DNA of 64,000 nucleotides from Catelliglobosispora koreensis DSM 44566 (GCF_000379685.1 NZ_KB903261.1:496097-560096); one strand, 5' to 3'; shown: positions 9,220 to 18,442, numbered from the stretch's first letter. The notes: a model not told the origin generated them from the sequence alone. Made by a program: numbers and translations.

Positions 9220-9963
9220 TCAAGGTACAGGAGTTGAACTCGCCGTTGGGGCCGGTGCGGCTAGTGGCAATGGTGCTCCAGGGACGACAGGTCCGGGCAA
9301 CGTGACCGTCGGCGGGGGCGGTCCGGGCTGCCCGGCGAGCACGAGCGTCCCGATGCTCAGGCGAGCCGCCGTGAGCGTGCCGTCCTTTTCGTAGCAATAG
9401 ATTCCGGCATCGAGCGGCATCGGCAGCGCGACCGCCGACGACTCGATCGCGTAGCATTCGCCCGCGGCTCCGGGCAGCGGCTGGGCGATGCTGACCGCGA
9501 TCGCCTGCTGCCGGTCGAGCATGACGGCCAGCCAGTCCGTGATCAGGTGACTGATCTTCGGGTCGGACGTGCCGGGGAGCTGTCCGTCTACCTTCACGCA
9601 ATTGCCTGGCAGCGCGCACTGATAGAGCGCGTTCTGGTGGAACACGATCGCGATGTCGATCGTGCCGCCGTGCGCCGACTTGGGAATATCGACGCGCCAA
9701 GAGCCATCGGTGGCCCGGGTGATCGCGACTGTCCGATCTGGACGGTCCTTCGTCTTAAGAACATAAAACGCCACCTGGCGCAGATCTTTGGCCGCCGCCG
9801 CGCGGGCCGCCAGCTTCGACCTTGGTTGCGTCGCTTCAGCTGGTACGCCTTGAGCACTCGCACTGGGTGCCGGGGTCGCTGCGGGAACGGGGTCGGATCC
9901 GCAGGCTGATAACGCGAGTAAGGCCGCCGAGAGCGGAGCGATCAAAAGGCGCACGTGGAACAT
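9220..9963 (-). CDS. Putative exported lipoprotein of unknown function
   Basis: About 247 residues from the ATG at 9963. MFHVRLLIAPLSAALLALSACGS is a clear lipoprotein signal with lipobox LSAC, followed by a Pro/Ala/Ser-rich linker. The body contains two Cys pairs (QCALPGNC and GECY...YCY), pointing to disulphides outside the cell. The end is a Pro-rich tail (PPPPTVTLPGPVVPGAPLP). The fold resembles mycobacterial LppX/LprG-type proteins only loosely, and I do not assign a family. The longer frame from 10029 would put the signal peptide internally, so the internal ATG is preferred. Confidence 0.75.
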   Translation of the reverse strand: MFHVRLLIAPLSAALLALSACGSDPVPAATPAPSASAQGVPAEATQPRSKLAARAAAAKDLRQVAFYVLKTKDRPDRTVAITRATDGSWRVDIPKSAHGGTIDIAIVFHQNALYQCALPGNCVKVDGQLPGTSDPKISHLITDWLAVMLDRQQAIAVSIAQPLPGAAGECYAIESSAVALPMPLDAGIYCYEKDGTLTAARLSIGTLVLAGQPGPPPPTVTLPGPVVPGAPLPLAAPAPTASSTPVP

Positions 9964-10139
9964 TCTCGCGGTTGTGGCCGACAGCGGAACGTTGGTGGCG
10001 CGTGTCACACCGCGATTTCTTCCGGTCACGATGGTGTTAACCGCGCAAGGGTGGGCTCAACCAGTACCGGCTGGTTGAGGATCTTCTGTGGATGCTCATA
10101 GCGTGAGATTGACACGGAGAGTGCCCACGCAGTCGCCGC

Positions 10140-10151
10140 TAAGCTGTCTGC
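10140..10151 (+). promoter_or_regulatory. Candidate -10 element for a leaderless aspartokinase mRNA
   Basis: TAAGCT at 10140-10145 fits the actinobacterial TANNNT -10 consensus and ends 7 bases before the GTG at 10152. Transcription would therefore start at or next to the start codon. No Shine-Dalgarno sequence precedes the GTG, consistent with leaderless initiation, which is common in actinobacteria. A TTGACA at 10109-10114 is too far away to be its -35. Confidence 0.4.
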
Positions 10152-11417
10152 GTGGCTCTGGTGGTGCAGAAATATGGTGGCTCGTCGGTCGCTGATGCTG
10201 AGCGCATTAAGCGCGTGGCGGAGCGGATTGTGGCGACGCGCAAGGCGGGCAATGAGGTCTGTGTTGTCGTGTCGGCTATGGGTGACACGACGGATGAGCT
10301 GATTGACCTCGCTCACCAGGTGAGCCCGCTGCCGCCGGGACGTGAGTTCGACATGCTGCTGACGGCTGGTGAGCGCATTTCGATGGCCCTGCTGGCGATG
10401 GCGATCCACAACCTCGGTTATGAGGCCCGTTCCTATACGGGTTCCCAGGCTGGTGTGATCACCACGTCGTCGCACGGCCGGGCGCGGATCATCGACGTGA
10501 CGCCGGGACGTCTGCGCGGTGCCCTCGATGAGGGCGCGATCGCGATCGTGGCGGGTTTCCAGGGCGTCGCTCAGGACACGAAGGACATCACGACGCTGGG
10601 CCGTGGCGGCTCGGACACGACGGCAGTGGCTCTAGCGGCTGCGCTGAAGGCCGACGTCTGCGAGATATACACTGACGTCGATGGTGTTTTTAGCGCCGAC
10701 CCGCGTATCGTGCCTAACGCCCGTCGCATTGACCAGATCACCTATGAAGAGATGCTCGAACTGGCCGCTTGCGGGGCGAAAATCCTGCACTTGCGCAGTG
10801 TTGAATACGCCCGCCGGTTCAGCGTTCCCATTCACGTTCGCTCGTCTTACTCAGATAAACCAGGCACGATCGTGTCCGGATCGATGGAGGATCTTCCCGT
10901 GGAGCAAGCCCTGATCAGCGGTGTGGCGCATGACCGCAGCGAAGCGAAGATCACGATCCTGTCCGTCCCGGACGAGCCGGGTGAAGCGGCGGCGATCTTC
11001 CGTGCCGTGGCTGACGCTGAGATCAACATCGACATGATCGTCCAAAACGTTTCGACTGAGGCATCGGGACGTACCGATATCTCCTTCACTCTTCCGAAGG
11101 ACGACGGACCGGCCGCTATGGCTGCCCTTCAGAAGATCCAGGAACAGGTCGGTTTCAAGGGTCTGCTCTACGATGACCACATCGGCAAGGTTTCCCTGGT
11201 CGGCGCCGGTATGCGGTCGCACCCGGGCGTCACCGCGACCTTCTGTGAGGCCCTGGCCCGCGCGGGCGTGAACATCGAGATCATCTCGACCTCGGAGATC
11301 CGGATTTCAGTAGTTTGCCGTGACACAGACCTGGATAAGGCTGTCCACGCCCTGCATGATGCTTTTGACCTGGGTAGCTCCGAAGAGGCCGTTGTCTACG
11401 CCGGGACCGGAAGGTGA
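10152..11417 (+). CDS. lysC: Aspartokinase, alpha subunit (full length)
   Basis: This 421-residue kinase phosphorylates aspartate at the entry to lysine, threonine, methionine and diaminopimelate synthesis. The N-terminal kinase part has [25 protein letters not shown] and [18 protein letters not shown] (substrate and ATP binding). Two ACT regulatory domains fill residues ~265-421 and mediate feedback by lysine/threonine in the family. The length equals the corynebacterial alpha subunit (421), and an internal start yields the 172-residue beta subunit. The gene is followed after 6 bases by asd. The symbol ask is used for the same gene in mycobacteria. Confidence 0.97.
   Translation: MALVVQKYGGSSVADAERIKRVAERIVATRKAGNEVCVVVSAMGDTTDELIDLAHQVSPLPPGREFDMLLTAGERISMALLAMAIHNLGYEARSYTGSQAGVITTSSHGRARIIDVTPGRLRGALDEGAIAIVAGFQGVAQDTKDITTLGRGGSDTTAVALAAALKADVCEIYTDVDGVFSADPRIVPNARRIDQITYEEMLELAACGAKILHLRSVEYARRFSVPIHVRSSYSDKPGTIVSGSMEDLPVEQALISGVAHDRSEAKITILSVPDEPGEAAAIFRAVADAEINIDMIVQNVSTEASGRTDISFTLPKDDGPAAMAALQKIQEQVGFKGLLYDDHIGKVSLVGAGMRSHPGVTATFCEALARAGVNIEIISTSEIRISVVCRDTDLDKAVHALHDAFDLGSSEEAVVYAGTGR
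10899..11417 (+). CDS. Aspartokinase beta subunit from internal start
   Basis: Within lysC, GGAGG (10886-10890) lies 8 bases before an in-frame GTG at 10899, codon 250. Translation from here gives 172 residues, made up of the two ACT domains. Actinobacterial aspartokinases are alpha2beta2 complexes made from such overlapping in-frame starts, and the size matches the known Corynebacterium beta subunit. The internal ribosome binding site is seen in the sequence; the product is inferred from family knowledge. Confidence 0.75.
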   Translation: MEQALISGVAHDRSEAKITILSVPDEPGEAAAIFRAVADAEINIDMIVQNVSTEASGRTDISFTLPKDDGPAAMAALQKIQEQVGFKGLLYDDHIGKVSLVGAGMRSHPGVTATFCEALARAGVNIEIISTSEIRISVVCRDTDLDKAVHALHDAFDLGSSEEAVVYAGTGR

Positions 11418-11423
11418 TCTGAG

Positions 11424-12482
11424 ATGTCCAAGCTGCCTACCCTTGCCGTCGTCGGGGCGACCGGTGCTGTTGGCACCGTCATGCTCGACATCCTGTCCAA
11501 CCGCGCCAACGTGTGGGGAGAGATCCGGCTGATCGCCTCAGCGCGTTCGGCTGGCCGTCGTCTCGTCGTGCGCGGAGAAGAAGTAGAAGTCATCGCCCTG
11601 TCGCCGGAAGCGTTCGACGGTGTGGACGTCGCGATGATGGACGTGCCCGATGAGGTTTCCGCCGAGTGGGCGCCGATCGCCGCGGCCCGTGGCGCGATCG
11701 TCATCGACAAGTCAGGCACGTTCCGGATGGACCCTGACGTTCCGCTCGTGGTTCCGGAGATCAACCCGGAGCAGGTGCGTAACCGTCCCAAGGGCATCAT
11801 CGCCAACGCCAACTGCACGACTCTGGCCATGATCGTCGCCATCGCTCCACTGCACCGTGAATACGGGCTCAAGGAGCTGGTGCTCGCCTCGTACCAGGCT
11901 GCGTCAGGCGCTGGCGTGGCCGGGCCAGAGACTTTGTATGACCAGATCGTCAAGGTCGCAGGGGACCGTCAGCTCGGCTCGCGCACCGGTAACGTGCGGC
12001 ACGCGGTGGGCGATGACCTCGGCCCGTTCCCCGCACCCCTCGTCTTCAACGTCGTCCCCTGGGCGGGCTCTTTGAAGCAAGACGGGTGGTCAAGCGAGGA
12101 ACTCAAGATGCGCAACGAATCGCGCAAGATCCTTGGCTTGCCCGACTTGAAGGTCTCCGCGACCTGTGTGCGCGTGCCCGTGATCACGGGACACTCGATC
12201 GCTGTGCACGCCGTCTTCGGGTCCGAGGTGGATGCCGCTGAGGCACGCAATGTGCTTGAGGGCGCTCCTGGTGTGATCGTGGTCGACGACCCGGCCGCGG
12301 GCGAGTTCCCGATGCCGATCGACGCCGTGGGCACCGATCCGTCCTGGGTTGGCCGCATCCGGCGTTCCGTGGATGACCCGCGGGCCCTGGACTTCTTCGT
12401 GACCGGCGACAACCTGCGCAAGGGAGCGGCCCTGAACGCCGCTCAGATCGCCGAGCTGCTCGCTGTAGAACTGTCCAAGTAG
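11424..12482 (+). CDS. asd: Aspartate-semialdehyde dehydrogenase
   Basis: This 352-residue NADPH-dependent enzyme reduces aspartyl phosphate, the product of the preceding gene, to aspartate semialdehyde. The dinucleotide-binding motif GATGAVGTVMLDIL is at the N-terminus. The catalytic cysteine is in NANCTTLAM (about residue 130), and the active-site His region is RVPVITGHSIAVHAVF. The ATG at 11424 follows lysC by 6 bases with AAGGTGATCTGAG upstream, so the pair is an operon. A dispersed repeat (copy B) lies directly after the stop. Confidence 0.97.
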   Translation: MSKLPTLAVVGATGAVGTVMLDILSNRANVWGEIRLIASARSAGRRLVVRGEEVEVIALSPEAFDGVDVAMMDVPDEVSAEWAPIAAARGAIVIDKSGTFRMDPDVPLVVPEINPEQVRNRPKGIIANANCTTLAMIVAIAPLHREYGLKELVLASYQAASGAGVAGPETLYDQIVKVAGDRQLGSRTGNVRHAVGDDLGPFPAPLVFNVVPWAGSLKQDGWSSEELKMRNESRKILGLPDLKVSATCVRVPVITGHSIAVHAVFGSEVDAAEARNVLEGAPGVIVVDDPAAGEFPMPIDAVGTDPSWVGRIRRSVDDPRALDFFVTGDNLRKGAALNAAQIAELLAVELSK

Positions 12483-12505
12483 GACCCTTCCGCCTTCTCC
12501 CTTTC

Positions 12506-12602
12506 GTGTTCCACATCCGCTGAGACGTGATCAACTCGCCTGTTGATCACGTCTGGCAGGCTGTGGATCACGTCTTGGGCTGTGGATCACGATGAAGCGG
12601 CA
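12506..12602 (+). repeat. Dispersed palindromic repeat, copy B
   Basis: This is the best-preserved member. A perfect 10-bp hairpin with arms CGTGATCAAC (12526-12535) and GTTGATCACG (12542-12551) is followed by two TGTGGATCACG units and the end GATCACGATGAAGCGGCA shared with copy A. It sits between convergent asd and the GGDEF gene. Confidence 0.85.
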
Positions 12603-12616
12603 AGCACGCCAATCGC

Positions 12617-14029
12617 TTATTGCGCGACTTGGACGGCGTCGCGACCGGACGCCTTCGCACGATAGAGCGCGCGGTCGGCTCGGTGTAACGCTTGTACCGG
12701 CGTCTCTCCAGCCTTCTGCACGGCGACGCCAGCGCTGATCGTGCGGCCTGTGCCGCGGGCGGCCTCAACGAGCCGTTCCGCTAGGGCGATCGCGGTTTCC
12801 AGCGACGGCACCTCAATGACCGCCACGAACTCGTCGCCACCGATGCGGAACAGCTCATCTCCTTGGCGCAGCGCCTTTTGCAGTGCCTGAGCGACCTGAA
12901 CGAGCACCCGGTCACCTTCAGCATGGCCGAGGGTGTCGTTGATGAGCTTGAACTCGTCGATGTCGATCGCGAGCAGCGCTGTCCGGCCGGGCTCGGAGCG
13001 GGCGAGGCGGGTGTTGAAGGGTCCGCTGTGGCGCAGTCCCGTGAGCGGGTCAGAGGTGGCTTGGTGATGCAGCAAACGCAACGTCGCCAGCTTCTCCAGG
13101 CACGTCGTCGCTTGTGCGGCAAGGAGTTCGAGCAAGTTGACGGTGCCGAGGTCCGGCACGGTTGTGCCTTCGTCGAGCGCGACCAGGGCGCCCTGTCCCA
13201 GCGGGACGGCGATCATCGTGCGCACGCCTGCTTCGGTGAGTGCCTCGAAACCCTGGGCGTTAAGCCGGGCCGGGTCGCCGAGTGAGTAAGACGCGCCATA
13301 ACGGCCAGCGCGGTCGACGAGGCTAGCCAGCTGATCGAGTGGTGCTGACGCGAGCCGGGCGATCAGGGGGCGGTCGCGCTCCTCCGGCGAACTGGCCGCT
13401 AACTCGATGCCTGTGCCGGGTTCCAAGGGCCGCAACAACACCGCGGCGGCAAGGCCAGTCACTTCGCGAGCCGCGCGGCATACCCGCACCAGGACATCAG
13501 CGTCGGTCTCTGCTTCGGTGAGGGCGAGAGAGTGCCGCAGCAATTGCTCGCCGCGGGTTTCCGCAGGCGGGCCGCCGAGTTCCATGACCCGGGCTCCGAG
13601 TTGCGCGCCAACATTGGCGAGAACCGCCCGCCACGCGTCGGTATCGACCTGCTTGGTCCACTCCACGTTGAGCGTGCCGATCGGCTGAGCGGTGTTGTCC
13701 AAGATCGGAACGCAGATCTCGGTCACCACATCGGCGCCCAGCCTGATGAAGTCTGGATCTTCCGTGACGTCGGAAAGCACCACGGGCTGGCCGGTCGCGT
13801 AAACCCGGCCCACGATGCCGCGCCCGAGCGGAACCGAGGAAAACACCTGCCAGGACCCACTAGCCGCGACACAGCGAAGGTGATCCTGAACGTGCAGCAA
13901 AGCCGCGATCATCGCGCTGCCGTCGTCGCCTCGGGTTAGTGCCGCCACCGTCGCCTGGCACGCCTCAATAGCGCTGTGGCTTTGCCGCAGCGTTCGCGCT
14001 ACATCGGCGGCGATGTGACTTAGGGGCAC
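12617..14029 (-). CDS. Diguanylate cyclase with two GAF domains (GAF-GAF-GGDEF)
   Basis: This 470-residue soluble signalling protein has a first GAF domain at about residues 20-150 and a second at about 165-310, then a GGDEF domain from about 330. The catalytic loop is intact (RIGGDEFVAV). An allosteric I-site RxxD (RQGD) lies five residues before it, so synthesis of cyclic di-GMP with product inhibition is expected. No EAL domain is present. In filamentous actinomycetes c-di-GMP holds back sporulation through BldD. The signal sensed by the GAF domains is not evident. It is a single-gene transcription unit flanked by copy B on the 3' side. Confidence 0.92.
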   Translation of the reverse strand: MPLSHIAADVARTLRQSHSAIEACQATVAALTRGDDGSAMIAALLHVQDHLRCVAASGSWQVFSSVPLGRGIVGRVYATGQPVVLSDVTEDPDFIRLGADVVTEICVPILDNTAQPIGTLNVEWTKQVDTDAWRAVLANVGAQLGARVMELGGPPAETRGEQLLRHSLALTEAETDADVLVRVCRAAREVTGLAAAVLLRPLEPGTGIELAASSPEERDRPLIARLASAPLDQLASLVDRAGRYGASYSLGDPARLNAQGFEALTEAGVRTMIAVPLGQGALVALDEGTTVPDLGTVNLLELLAAQATTCLEKLATLRLLHHQATSDPLTGLRHSGPFNTRLARSEPGRTALLAIDIDEFKLINDTLGHAEGDRVLVQVAQALQKALRQGDELFRIGGDEFVAVIEVPSLETAIALAERLVEAARGTGRTISAGVAVQKAGETPVQALHRADRALYRAKASGRDAVQVAQ

Positions 14030-14076
14030 GGGGTGTAGATCTTTCGACGGGGTGGTCAGCGGCCAGCTTACTCGCC

Positions 14077-15444
14077 TTACCTGCTGTTCCGGTTCGCTCC
14101 GATAAATCCGAGCAGGCCGCCAAGGCCAAGAACGATAGCGCCCACAGCCACCCAGCGCCGAGTCTTGGACCGGTCCGGCAAGGCCGCGGGCTCAAGGACG
14201 CGGTGTGCCGTACGCGGTACGAAAGGCGCCCCAGTCGCCGGCTGCCGTGCTGGAGTCTGCCGGGCTGGCGGCACCACAGCGGCCGGAGCGACCGCCTGAG
14301 GCCGCACCACGGGCACCTGCGCGAGAGGGGGCACTGGGGCGGGATTAGCCGCTTGAGTCACGACAGGTTCCACCGCCGGCGCACACAGGTCCCGCCCCGG
14401 CCGGCGCGCGGCAGGCGGTGCTGCGAAAGCGGCGGTCCCGGCAGCGGCGCCTGGTCGGCGCGCGGTAGGTGGTGTAGCGAACGCGGCGGGGGCCGATGCG
14501 GCAGGTGGTCCGGGCGAGACGGCGGAAGCGGAGGGCGGGGCAGTTGAGGCGGGAGGGCAGGAAGGCCAGGGAGGAGCGGGGTTGGAAGGCGGCGCGGGGG
14601 AGGCGGGTGGCTCCGAAGTGGACGGAGACGGTGCGGGTGAAGGTGGCGTCGATGGAGACGGAGAGGGGGACGGGGATGGCGGCGTGTAAGCGGGGCATGA
14701 GGCGCCATCGGAGCTGGCCGTGTCCGAGCCGAGCAAGGCGACGGGAACCGCTGGTGTGGAAGGGTTTCCGGGATCGAGCCGGAAGATCTGTCCCGTGGCG
14801 TTGTGCAGCGCGTGGAGCTGTCCGTTCAGGAGCCAGGCCGCGCCGTAGGACGAACCTTCCGGCAGGCCGCCTGGTTCGGCTAACACGCTCACGGCACCGG
14901 ACACCGGGTTGACGCTCACGAGCTCCGCGCGCCCAACGGTGGACAGGCCTAGCAGCGAACCGCGCCAATAAGCCCAGTCGCCGATATCGATAGGTGACGC
15001 TAACGCGGCGGTGCGCACGACAGCGCGGGCCGTCAGCGAGACGGTGTAAACCACCTGATCCTGCAAGAGGTACCAGTGATCGCCGGAGATCGCACCGCTA
15101 TAGGCGGCCGCGAAATTGTCAGCTGGCGCCCCGGCTATCGGCCCGAGATCGGCAAAAGCGCCGTCGTGACCGATCCGGATTGCCCGGGCAGGGGAGCGGG
15201 CGATCGCGTAGAGACTGCTTCCGGCGGCCGCGAGCGCGTTGACGCTCGTGCCAGGCAGGAACGTGATCTGTGTCATATCGAGCGTCGTCTGGTCGAACCG
15301 CAGGAGCCGCAGCCCGGCCGTCGTGTCCTGAACAATGAAGGCGCCAGGGGCACAACCCGGGTCCGCGTTCGTGCCTCCGCCCAGTCCCGTGGCCACGGCC
15401 ATGGCGGTCAGCACCAGGGCGACTACCAGGCGGGCACGCTTCAC
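14077..15444 (-). CDS. Exported surface protein: beta-propeller-like domain, Pro-rich stalk, C-terminal membrane anchor
   Basis: 455 residues. The signal peptide is KRARLVVALVLTAMAVATGLG. Residues ~30-250 form repeated beta-type modules (SLYAIARSPARAIRIGHDGAF, HWYLLQDQVVYTVSLTARAV) resembling the DUF6923-type propeller of actinomycete surface proteins. A long Pro/Ser/Ala region (~260-410) follows with SPSPSPS runs, then a single span (RRWVAVGAIVLGLGGLLGF) and a short basic tail. It probably sits in the membrane with the propeller held outside by the stalk. It is oriented divergently from the DUF4239 gene. No specific function can be assigned. Confidence 0.7.
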   Translation of the reverse strand: MKRARLVVALVLTAMAVATGLGGGTNADPGCAPGAFIVQDTTAGLRLLRFDQTTLDMTQITFLPGTSVNALAAAGSSLYAIARSPARAIRIGHDGAFADLGPIAGAPADNFAAAYSGAISGDHWYLLQDQVVYTVSLTARAVVRTAALASPIDIGDWAYWRGSLLGLSTVGRAELVSVNPVSGAVSVLAEPGGLPEGSSYGAAWLLNGQLHALHNATGQIFRLDPGNPSTPAVPVALLGSDTASSDGASCPAYTPPSPSPSPSPSTPPSPAPSPSTSEPPASPAPPSNPAPPWPSCPPASTAPPSASAVSPGPPAASAPAAFATPPTARRPGAAAGTAAFAAPPAARRPGRDLCAPAVEPVVTQAANPAPVPPLAQVPVVRPQAVAPAAVVPPARQTPARQPATGAPFVPRTAHRVLEPAALPDRSKTRRWVAVGAIVLGLGGLLGFIGANRNSR

Positions 15445-15497
15445 CTGGTACCCAACGGAGTTTCGTCACCTAGCGTGACGGTATCCGTTCATAGTGT

Positions 15498-16295
15498 GTG
15501 GTCTTCTGGGGCATAGTCATTTGCGTCGTCGTTGGGGCGGTGGCGGCTGGCTTGAGCCTGGTCGTCAACAAGATCTTTCCGGACGAGAACAGGGCCGATG
15601 ACACCGAGGCGATTGGCTTCATTTTCTGTGTCGTGGGCGTCCTCTACGCCATTGTGCTGGCGTTCGTGCTCATCGATGTGTGGACGAAGTTCACCGCGGC
15701 GGGCGACGCGGCGTCCGCTGAAGCGACCGCGCTCATCGAGGAATACCGCTACGCCGAGACGCTGCCGGACGCACAGCGCTTCCAGATTCAGCGTTTGGCG
15801 CGCGACTACGCGACGCACGTGATCGGCGTGGAGTGGCAGCGGATGGACCGTCGCGAAGGCGTTGGCCTGGAGGGATACGGGATTCTCGACGAACTGCGGG
15901 CGGCGGTGCAAAACAGCCGTCCCGAAGCGAGTGGTCCGCAGGACAACGTGGTCACGGAAGAAGCTGGGCCAAGTGCCTGGAGCTATGCGGTCAGCCAAGG
16001 GGACGTGCTGGCGCAGGCACGTGACGTGCGGATCGCCGCGGCCCGCGAAGGCATCCCCTCCGTGGTGTGGTTCGTCCTCATTGGAGGGTTGATCCTGTCG
16101 GTCGGCCAGGCTTTCGTCTTCAAAGTCGGTGGAATCGTCACCCAGCTCGTTTTGACCGTGGGACTGACCGTCATGACCACGTTGATCCTGTGGTCCGTTT
16201 TCCAGCTCGAATACCCGTTCAGCCGCCAGCTCAACGTGGAACCAGACGCCTTTGAATTCGCAGTGGCCCGCTTCGCTCAGCTATCCGGCGGTTGA
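15498..16295 (+). CDS. DUF4239 (bestrophin-like) membrane protein
   Basis: 265 residues. Two N-terminal spans (VFWGIVICVVVGAVAAGLSL and IGFIFCVVGVLYAIVLAFVLI) are followed by a long charged cytoplasmic helix region (TALIEEYRYAETLPDAQRFQI), then two C-terminal spans. This is the DUF4239 layout, distantly related to bestrophin channels. The function is unknown for bacterial members. The start at the GTG at 15498 is weak, and the preceding base pattern offers no clear ribosome binding site. It is followed after 19 bases by a DUF402 gene on the same strand. Confidence 0.78.
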   Translation: MVFWGIVICVVVGAVAAGLSLVVNKIFPDENRADDTEAIGFIFCVVGVLYAIVLAFVLIDVWTKFTAAGDAASAEATALIEEYRYAETLPDAQRFQIQRLARDYATHVIGVEWQRMDRREGVGLEGYGILDELRAAVQNSRPEASGPQDNVVTEEAGPSAWSYAVSQGDVLAQARDVRIAAAREGIPSVVWFVLIGGLILSVGQAFVFKVGGIVTQLVLTVGLTVMTTLILWSVFQLEYPFSRQLNVEPDAFEFAVARFAQLSGG

Positions 16296-16314
16296 GCCAC
16301 TTACACTTTGGGAC

Positions 16315-16959
16315 GTGGTCGAACCAGGTCGCTTCCTCGTGCACCGGGGCTTTGTGGATGAGCGCCTGGTCTTCGCACGCCTCGGACGAGTAGTTGGGCA
16401 CGATGAGCGCGGCATTCGCCTGTGGTTCGCCCACGGGACGCCACTGGCGGTCTCGCTGTCCGAGGACGGAGAGGGCATTCGCGACATGCCCTTCAAGGAG
16501 TGGACACAGCGCCGTCAAGTGCTCGTGACCAAGAAGTGGCGCGGGCCCAACATTTTCATGTTCATTCCGCCCGACAGAGCCCATTCAGTGTGGTGGTTCT
16601 GGGGACCTGACGGTGAATTCGTCGGCTGGTACATCAACCTCGAAGAACCGTCGGTGCTCTGGGAAAACGGTGCCCTGGTGGGGGTCGACACGACGGATCA
16701 GGACCTCGATTTGTGGGTCCATCCCGACCGCACCTGGGAGTGGAAAGACGAAGATGAATTCGAGGAAAGACTTCAATTTCCCGACCATTATTGGGTACGC
16801 GATGCGGCCGCCGTGCGCGCCGAAGGCGAGCACATGACGAAAGTCGTTGAGTCAGGCGCGTTCCCGTTCGACGGCACGTGGACAGACTTTCGCCCGGACC
16901 CGTCGTGGGAGATCCCGGGTGAGCTACCGGCCGGGTGGGACCGGCCCCGTGCTCGCTAG
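16315..16959 (+). CDS. DUF402 family protein, paralogue 1
   Basis: About 214 residues from the GTG at 16315, which follows the DUF4239 stop. The family core is clear: RAHSVWWFWGPDGEFVGWYINLEEP, then DLDLWVHPDRTWEWKDEDEFEE. DUF402 proteins form a small beta-barrel with conserved acidic metal-binding residues. Some family members act as nucleoside diphosphate or triphosphate phosphatases, or are involved in secondary metabolism, so a phosphatase-like role is possible but not proven. Its 3' end overlaps that of a second DUF402 gene on the other strand by 36 bases. The frame also permits a longer start at 16252 inside the upstream gene. Confidence 0.78.
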   Translation: MVEPGRFLVHRGFVDERLVFARLGRVVGHDERGIRLWFAHGTPLAVSLSEDGEGIRDMPFKEWTQRRQVLVTKKWRGPNIFMFIPPDRAHSVWWFWGPDGEFVGWYINLEEPSVLWENGALVGVDTTDQDLDLWVHPDRTWEWKDEDEFEERLQFPDHYWVRDAAAVRAEGEHMTKVVESGAFPFDGTWTDFRPDPSWEIPGELPAGWDRPRAR

Positions 16960-17550
16960 CCGCGGCATCTGCGTCCAGTCCTCGGCGAACGGCCCGAGCC
17001 GGTGGTGCACCATCTCCAGCACCTGCTCACGGCTGAGCGCGATGTTGTCTTGCCACTCCTGCGGCACAAGTCCTAAGTGGATGGCCTCGGCATACTCGTC
17101 CTCATCCTTCCAGACATAGCTGAAGTCGGGTTTGACGACGAGATCGAGGTGCAGATCGCAGGTGTCGATGCCGTGTTCCGTGCGCACGAACGGGAGCTGG
17201 AAGTTCACGTACCAGTGGATGAACTCGCCGCTGTCCGTCCACATGGGATCGATGGCGAAATAGCGGTCCGCGTAGAGGATCGCCACGCGGGTCGTCCACT
17301 GCCAGGTCCACTCGTCCACGGTCCAATCACGACGCTGGAACGCGTAGTGCAGCTCGGACCGGGCCTCGGCGTCGTTGTCGGTGATCGCCTTTATCCAGAG
17401 GCTGGGGGCGTGTCCCTGAGCTCCCGGAGTGAGCAGTACTCGAATCTCGTCGCCATAGTCAGCGATGACCTGCTGTGGAAAAGCGGTGGAAAGGCGTCCT
17501 TCGAACACATCACGGACAAGAACTGTTTGGCCAGGCACGAATGACGGCAT
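16924..17550 (-). CDS. DUF402 family protein, paralogue 2
   Basis: 208 residues from the ATG at 17550. It has the same signature as its convergent neighbour: DSGEFIHWYVNFQLPF and LHLDLVVKPDFSYVWKDEDEYAEA, including the DLxLVVxPD and WKDEDE acidic motifs. The two paralogues share order and spacing of motifs but differ in sequence, suggesting an old duplication with inversion or independent acquisition. The start codon overlaps an ATG on the opposite strand (the CATG at 17548-17551), next to the sigma-factor gene. Confidence 0.8.
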   Translation of the reverse strand: MPSFVPGQTVLVRDVFEGRLSTAFPQQVIADYGDEIRVLLTPGAQGHAPSLWIKAITDNDAEARSELHYAFQRRDWTVDEWTWQWTTRVAILYADRYFAIDPMWTDSGEFIHWYVNFQLPFVRTEHGIDTCDLHLDLVVKPDFSYVWKDEDEYAEAIHLGLVPQEWQDNIALSREQVLEMVHHRLGPFAEDWTQMPRLASTGPVPPGR

Positions 17551-17584
17551 GACAGTGGATCTTAGCCCCGGTAGGCTTCGGCTG

Positions 17585-18442
17585 GTGACCGCTTCCATGG
17601 TGTTCGAAGACCACCGGGGCTTGCTCAAGGCGGTGGCCTACCGCGTGCTCGGGCGCTACAACGACGCCGAAGACGTGGTGCAAGACGCCTGGCTGCGGTG
17701 GAACGGCACCGATCAGGAGCAGGTCAGCGACCCTGAGGCCTACCTGGTGCGGATCACGACACGGCTCGCCATCGACCGGCTGCGCAGTGCTCAATCGCGA
17801 CGCGAGACCTACGTCGGGCCGTGGCTTCCAGAACCTGTGCTCACGTCGCCTGACGTCGCCGAGAGCGTCGCGTTATCGGATTCTGTTTCGACGGCCATGC
17901 TGCTCGTGCTGGAGTCGCTATCGCCGTTGGAACGGGCCGTCTTCGTGCTTAGGGAAGCATTCGGCTACTCCCACGCCGAAATCGCGACGATCGTCGAGCG
18001 CAGTGAGGAGTCCGTGCGGCAGACCGCCATGCGGGCGCGCGAACATGTGAGCGCGCAGCGCAGGCGTTACGACACCGACCTGGCGACGCGGCGCGCTGCG
18101 GCGCAAGCCTTCATGGCCGCCTGTGCCGGGGGAGACGTCAAGGGACTCATGGACATCCTGGCTCCCGGGGTCACGCTGGTGTCGGACGGCGGTGGGCTCG
18201 CGCCAGCGCCCCGCAAAGAGATCCAGGGCATGGAACTCGTGGCCAAGGCGTTCATCACGTTCGCCGGGCGGATGCCAGAAGACCCGCGGACCGCGGTTGT
18301 GGATATCAATGGCGGGCCAGGACTGGTCGTCTACTCCGGCGAGACACCCGTCGTCGGCGTCACGTTCCATCTGGTCGACGGCGCGATCGAGACGATCCAC
18401 CTCATCAGCAACCCGGAGAAGCTGGCCGGGCTCGCTTTGTGA
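17585..18442 (+). CDS. ECF41-type RNA polymerase sigma factor (SigJ-like) with SnoaL-like C-terminal domain
   Basis: About 285 residues. Sigma-2 is at about residues 10-75 (YNDAEDVVQDAWLRW) and sigma-4 at about 110-165 (LSPLERAVFVLREAFGYSHAEIA). ECF41 hallmarks are all present: WLPEP in the linker, DGGG (VSDGGGLAPAP) and NPEKL (ISNPEKLAG) in the C-terminal SnoaL-like extension that modulates activity in place of an anti-sigma factor. The DGGGKV motif reads DGGGLA here. The start could also be 17549 (ATG) or 17597. The FAD oxidoreductase next to it is the typical target gene of ECF41. Confidence 0.92.
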   Translation: MTASMVFEDHRGLLKAVAYRVLGRYNDAEDVVQDAWLRWNGTDQEQVSDPEAYLVRITTRLAIDRLRSAQSRRETYVGPWLPEPVLTSPDVAESVALSDSVSTAMLLVLESLSPLERAVFVLREAFGYSHAEIATIVERSEESVRQTAMRAREHVSAQRRRYDTDLATRRAAAQAFMAACAGGDVKGLMDILAPGVTLVSDGGGLAPAPRKEIQGMELVAKAFITFAGRMPEDPRTAVVDINGGPGLVVYSGETPVVGVTFHLVDGAIETIHLISNPEKLAGLAL

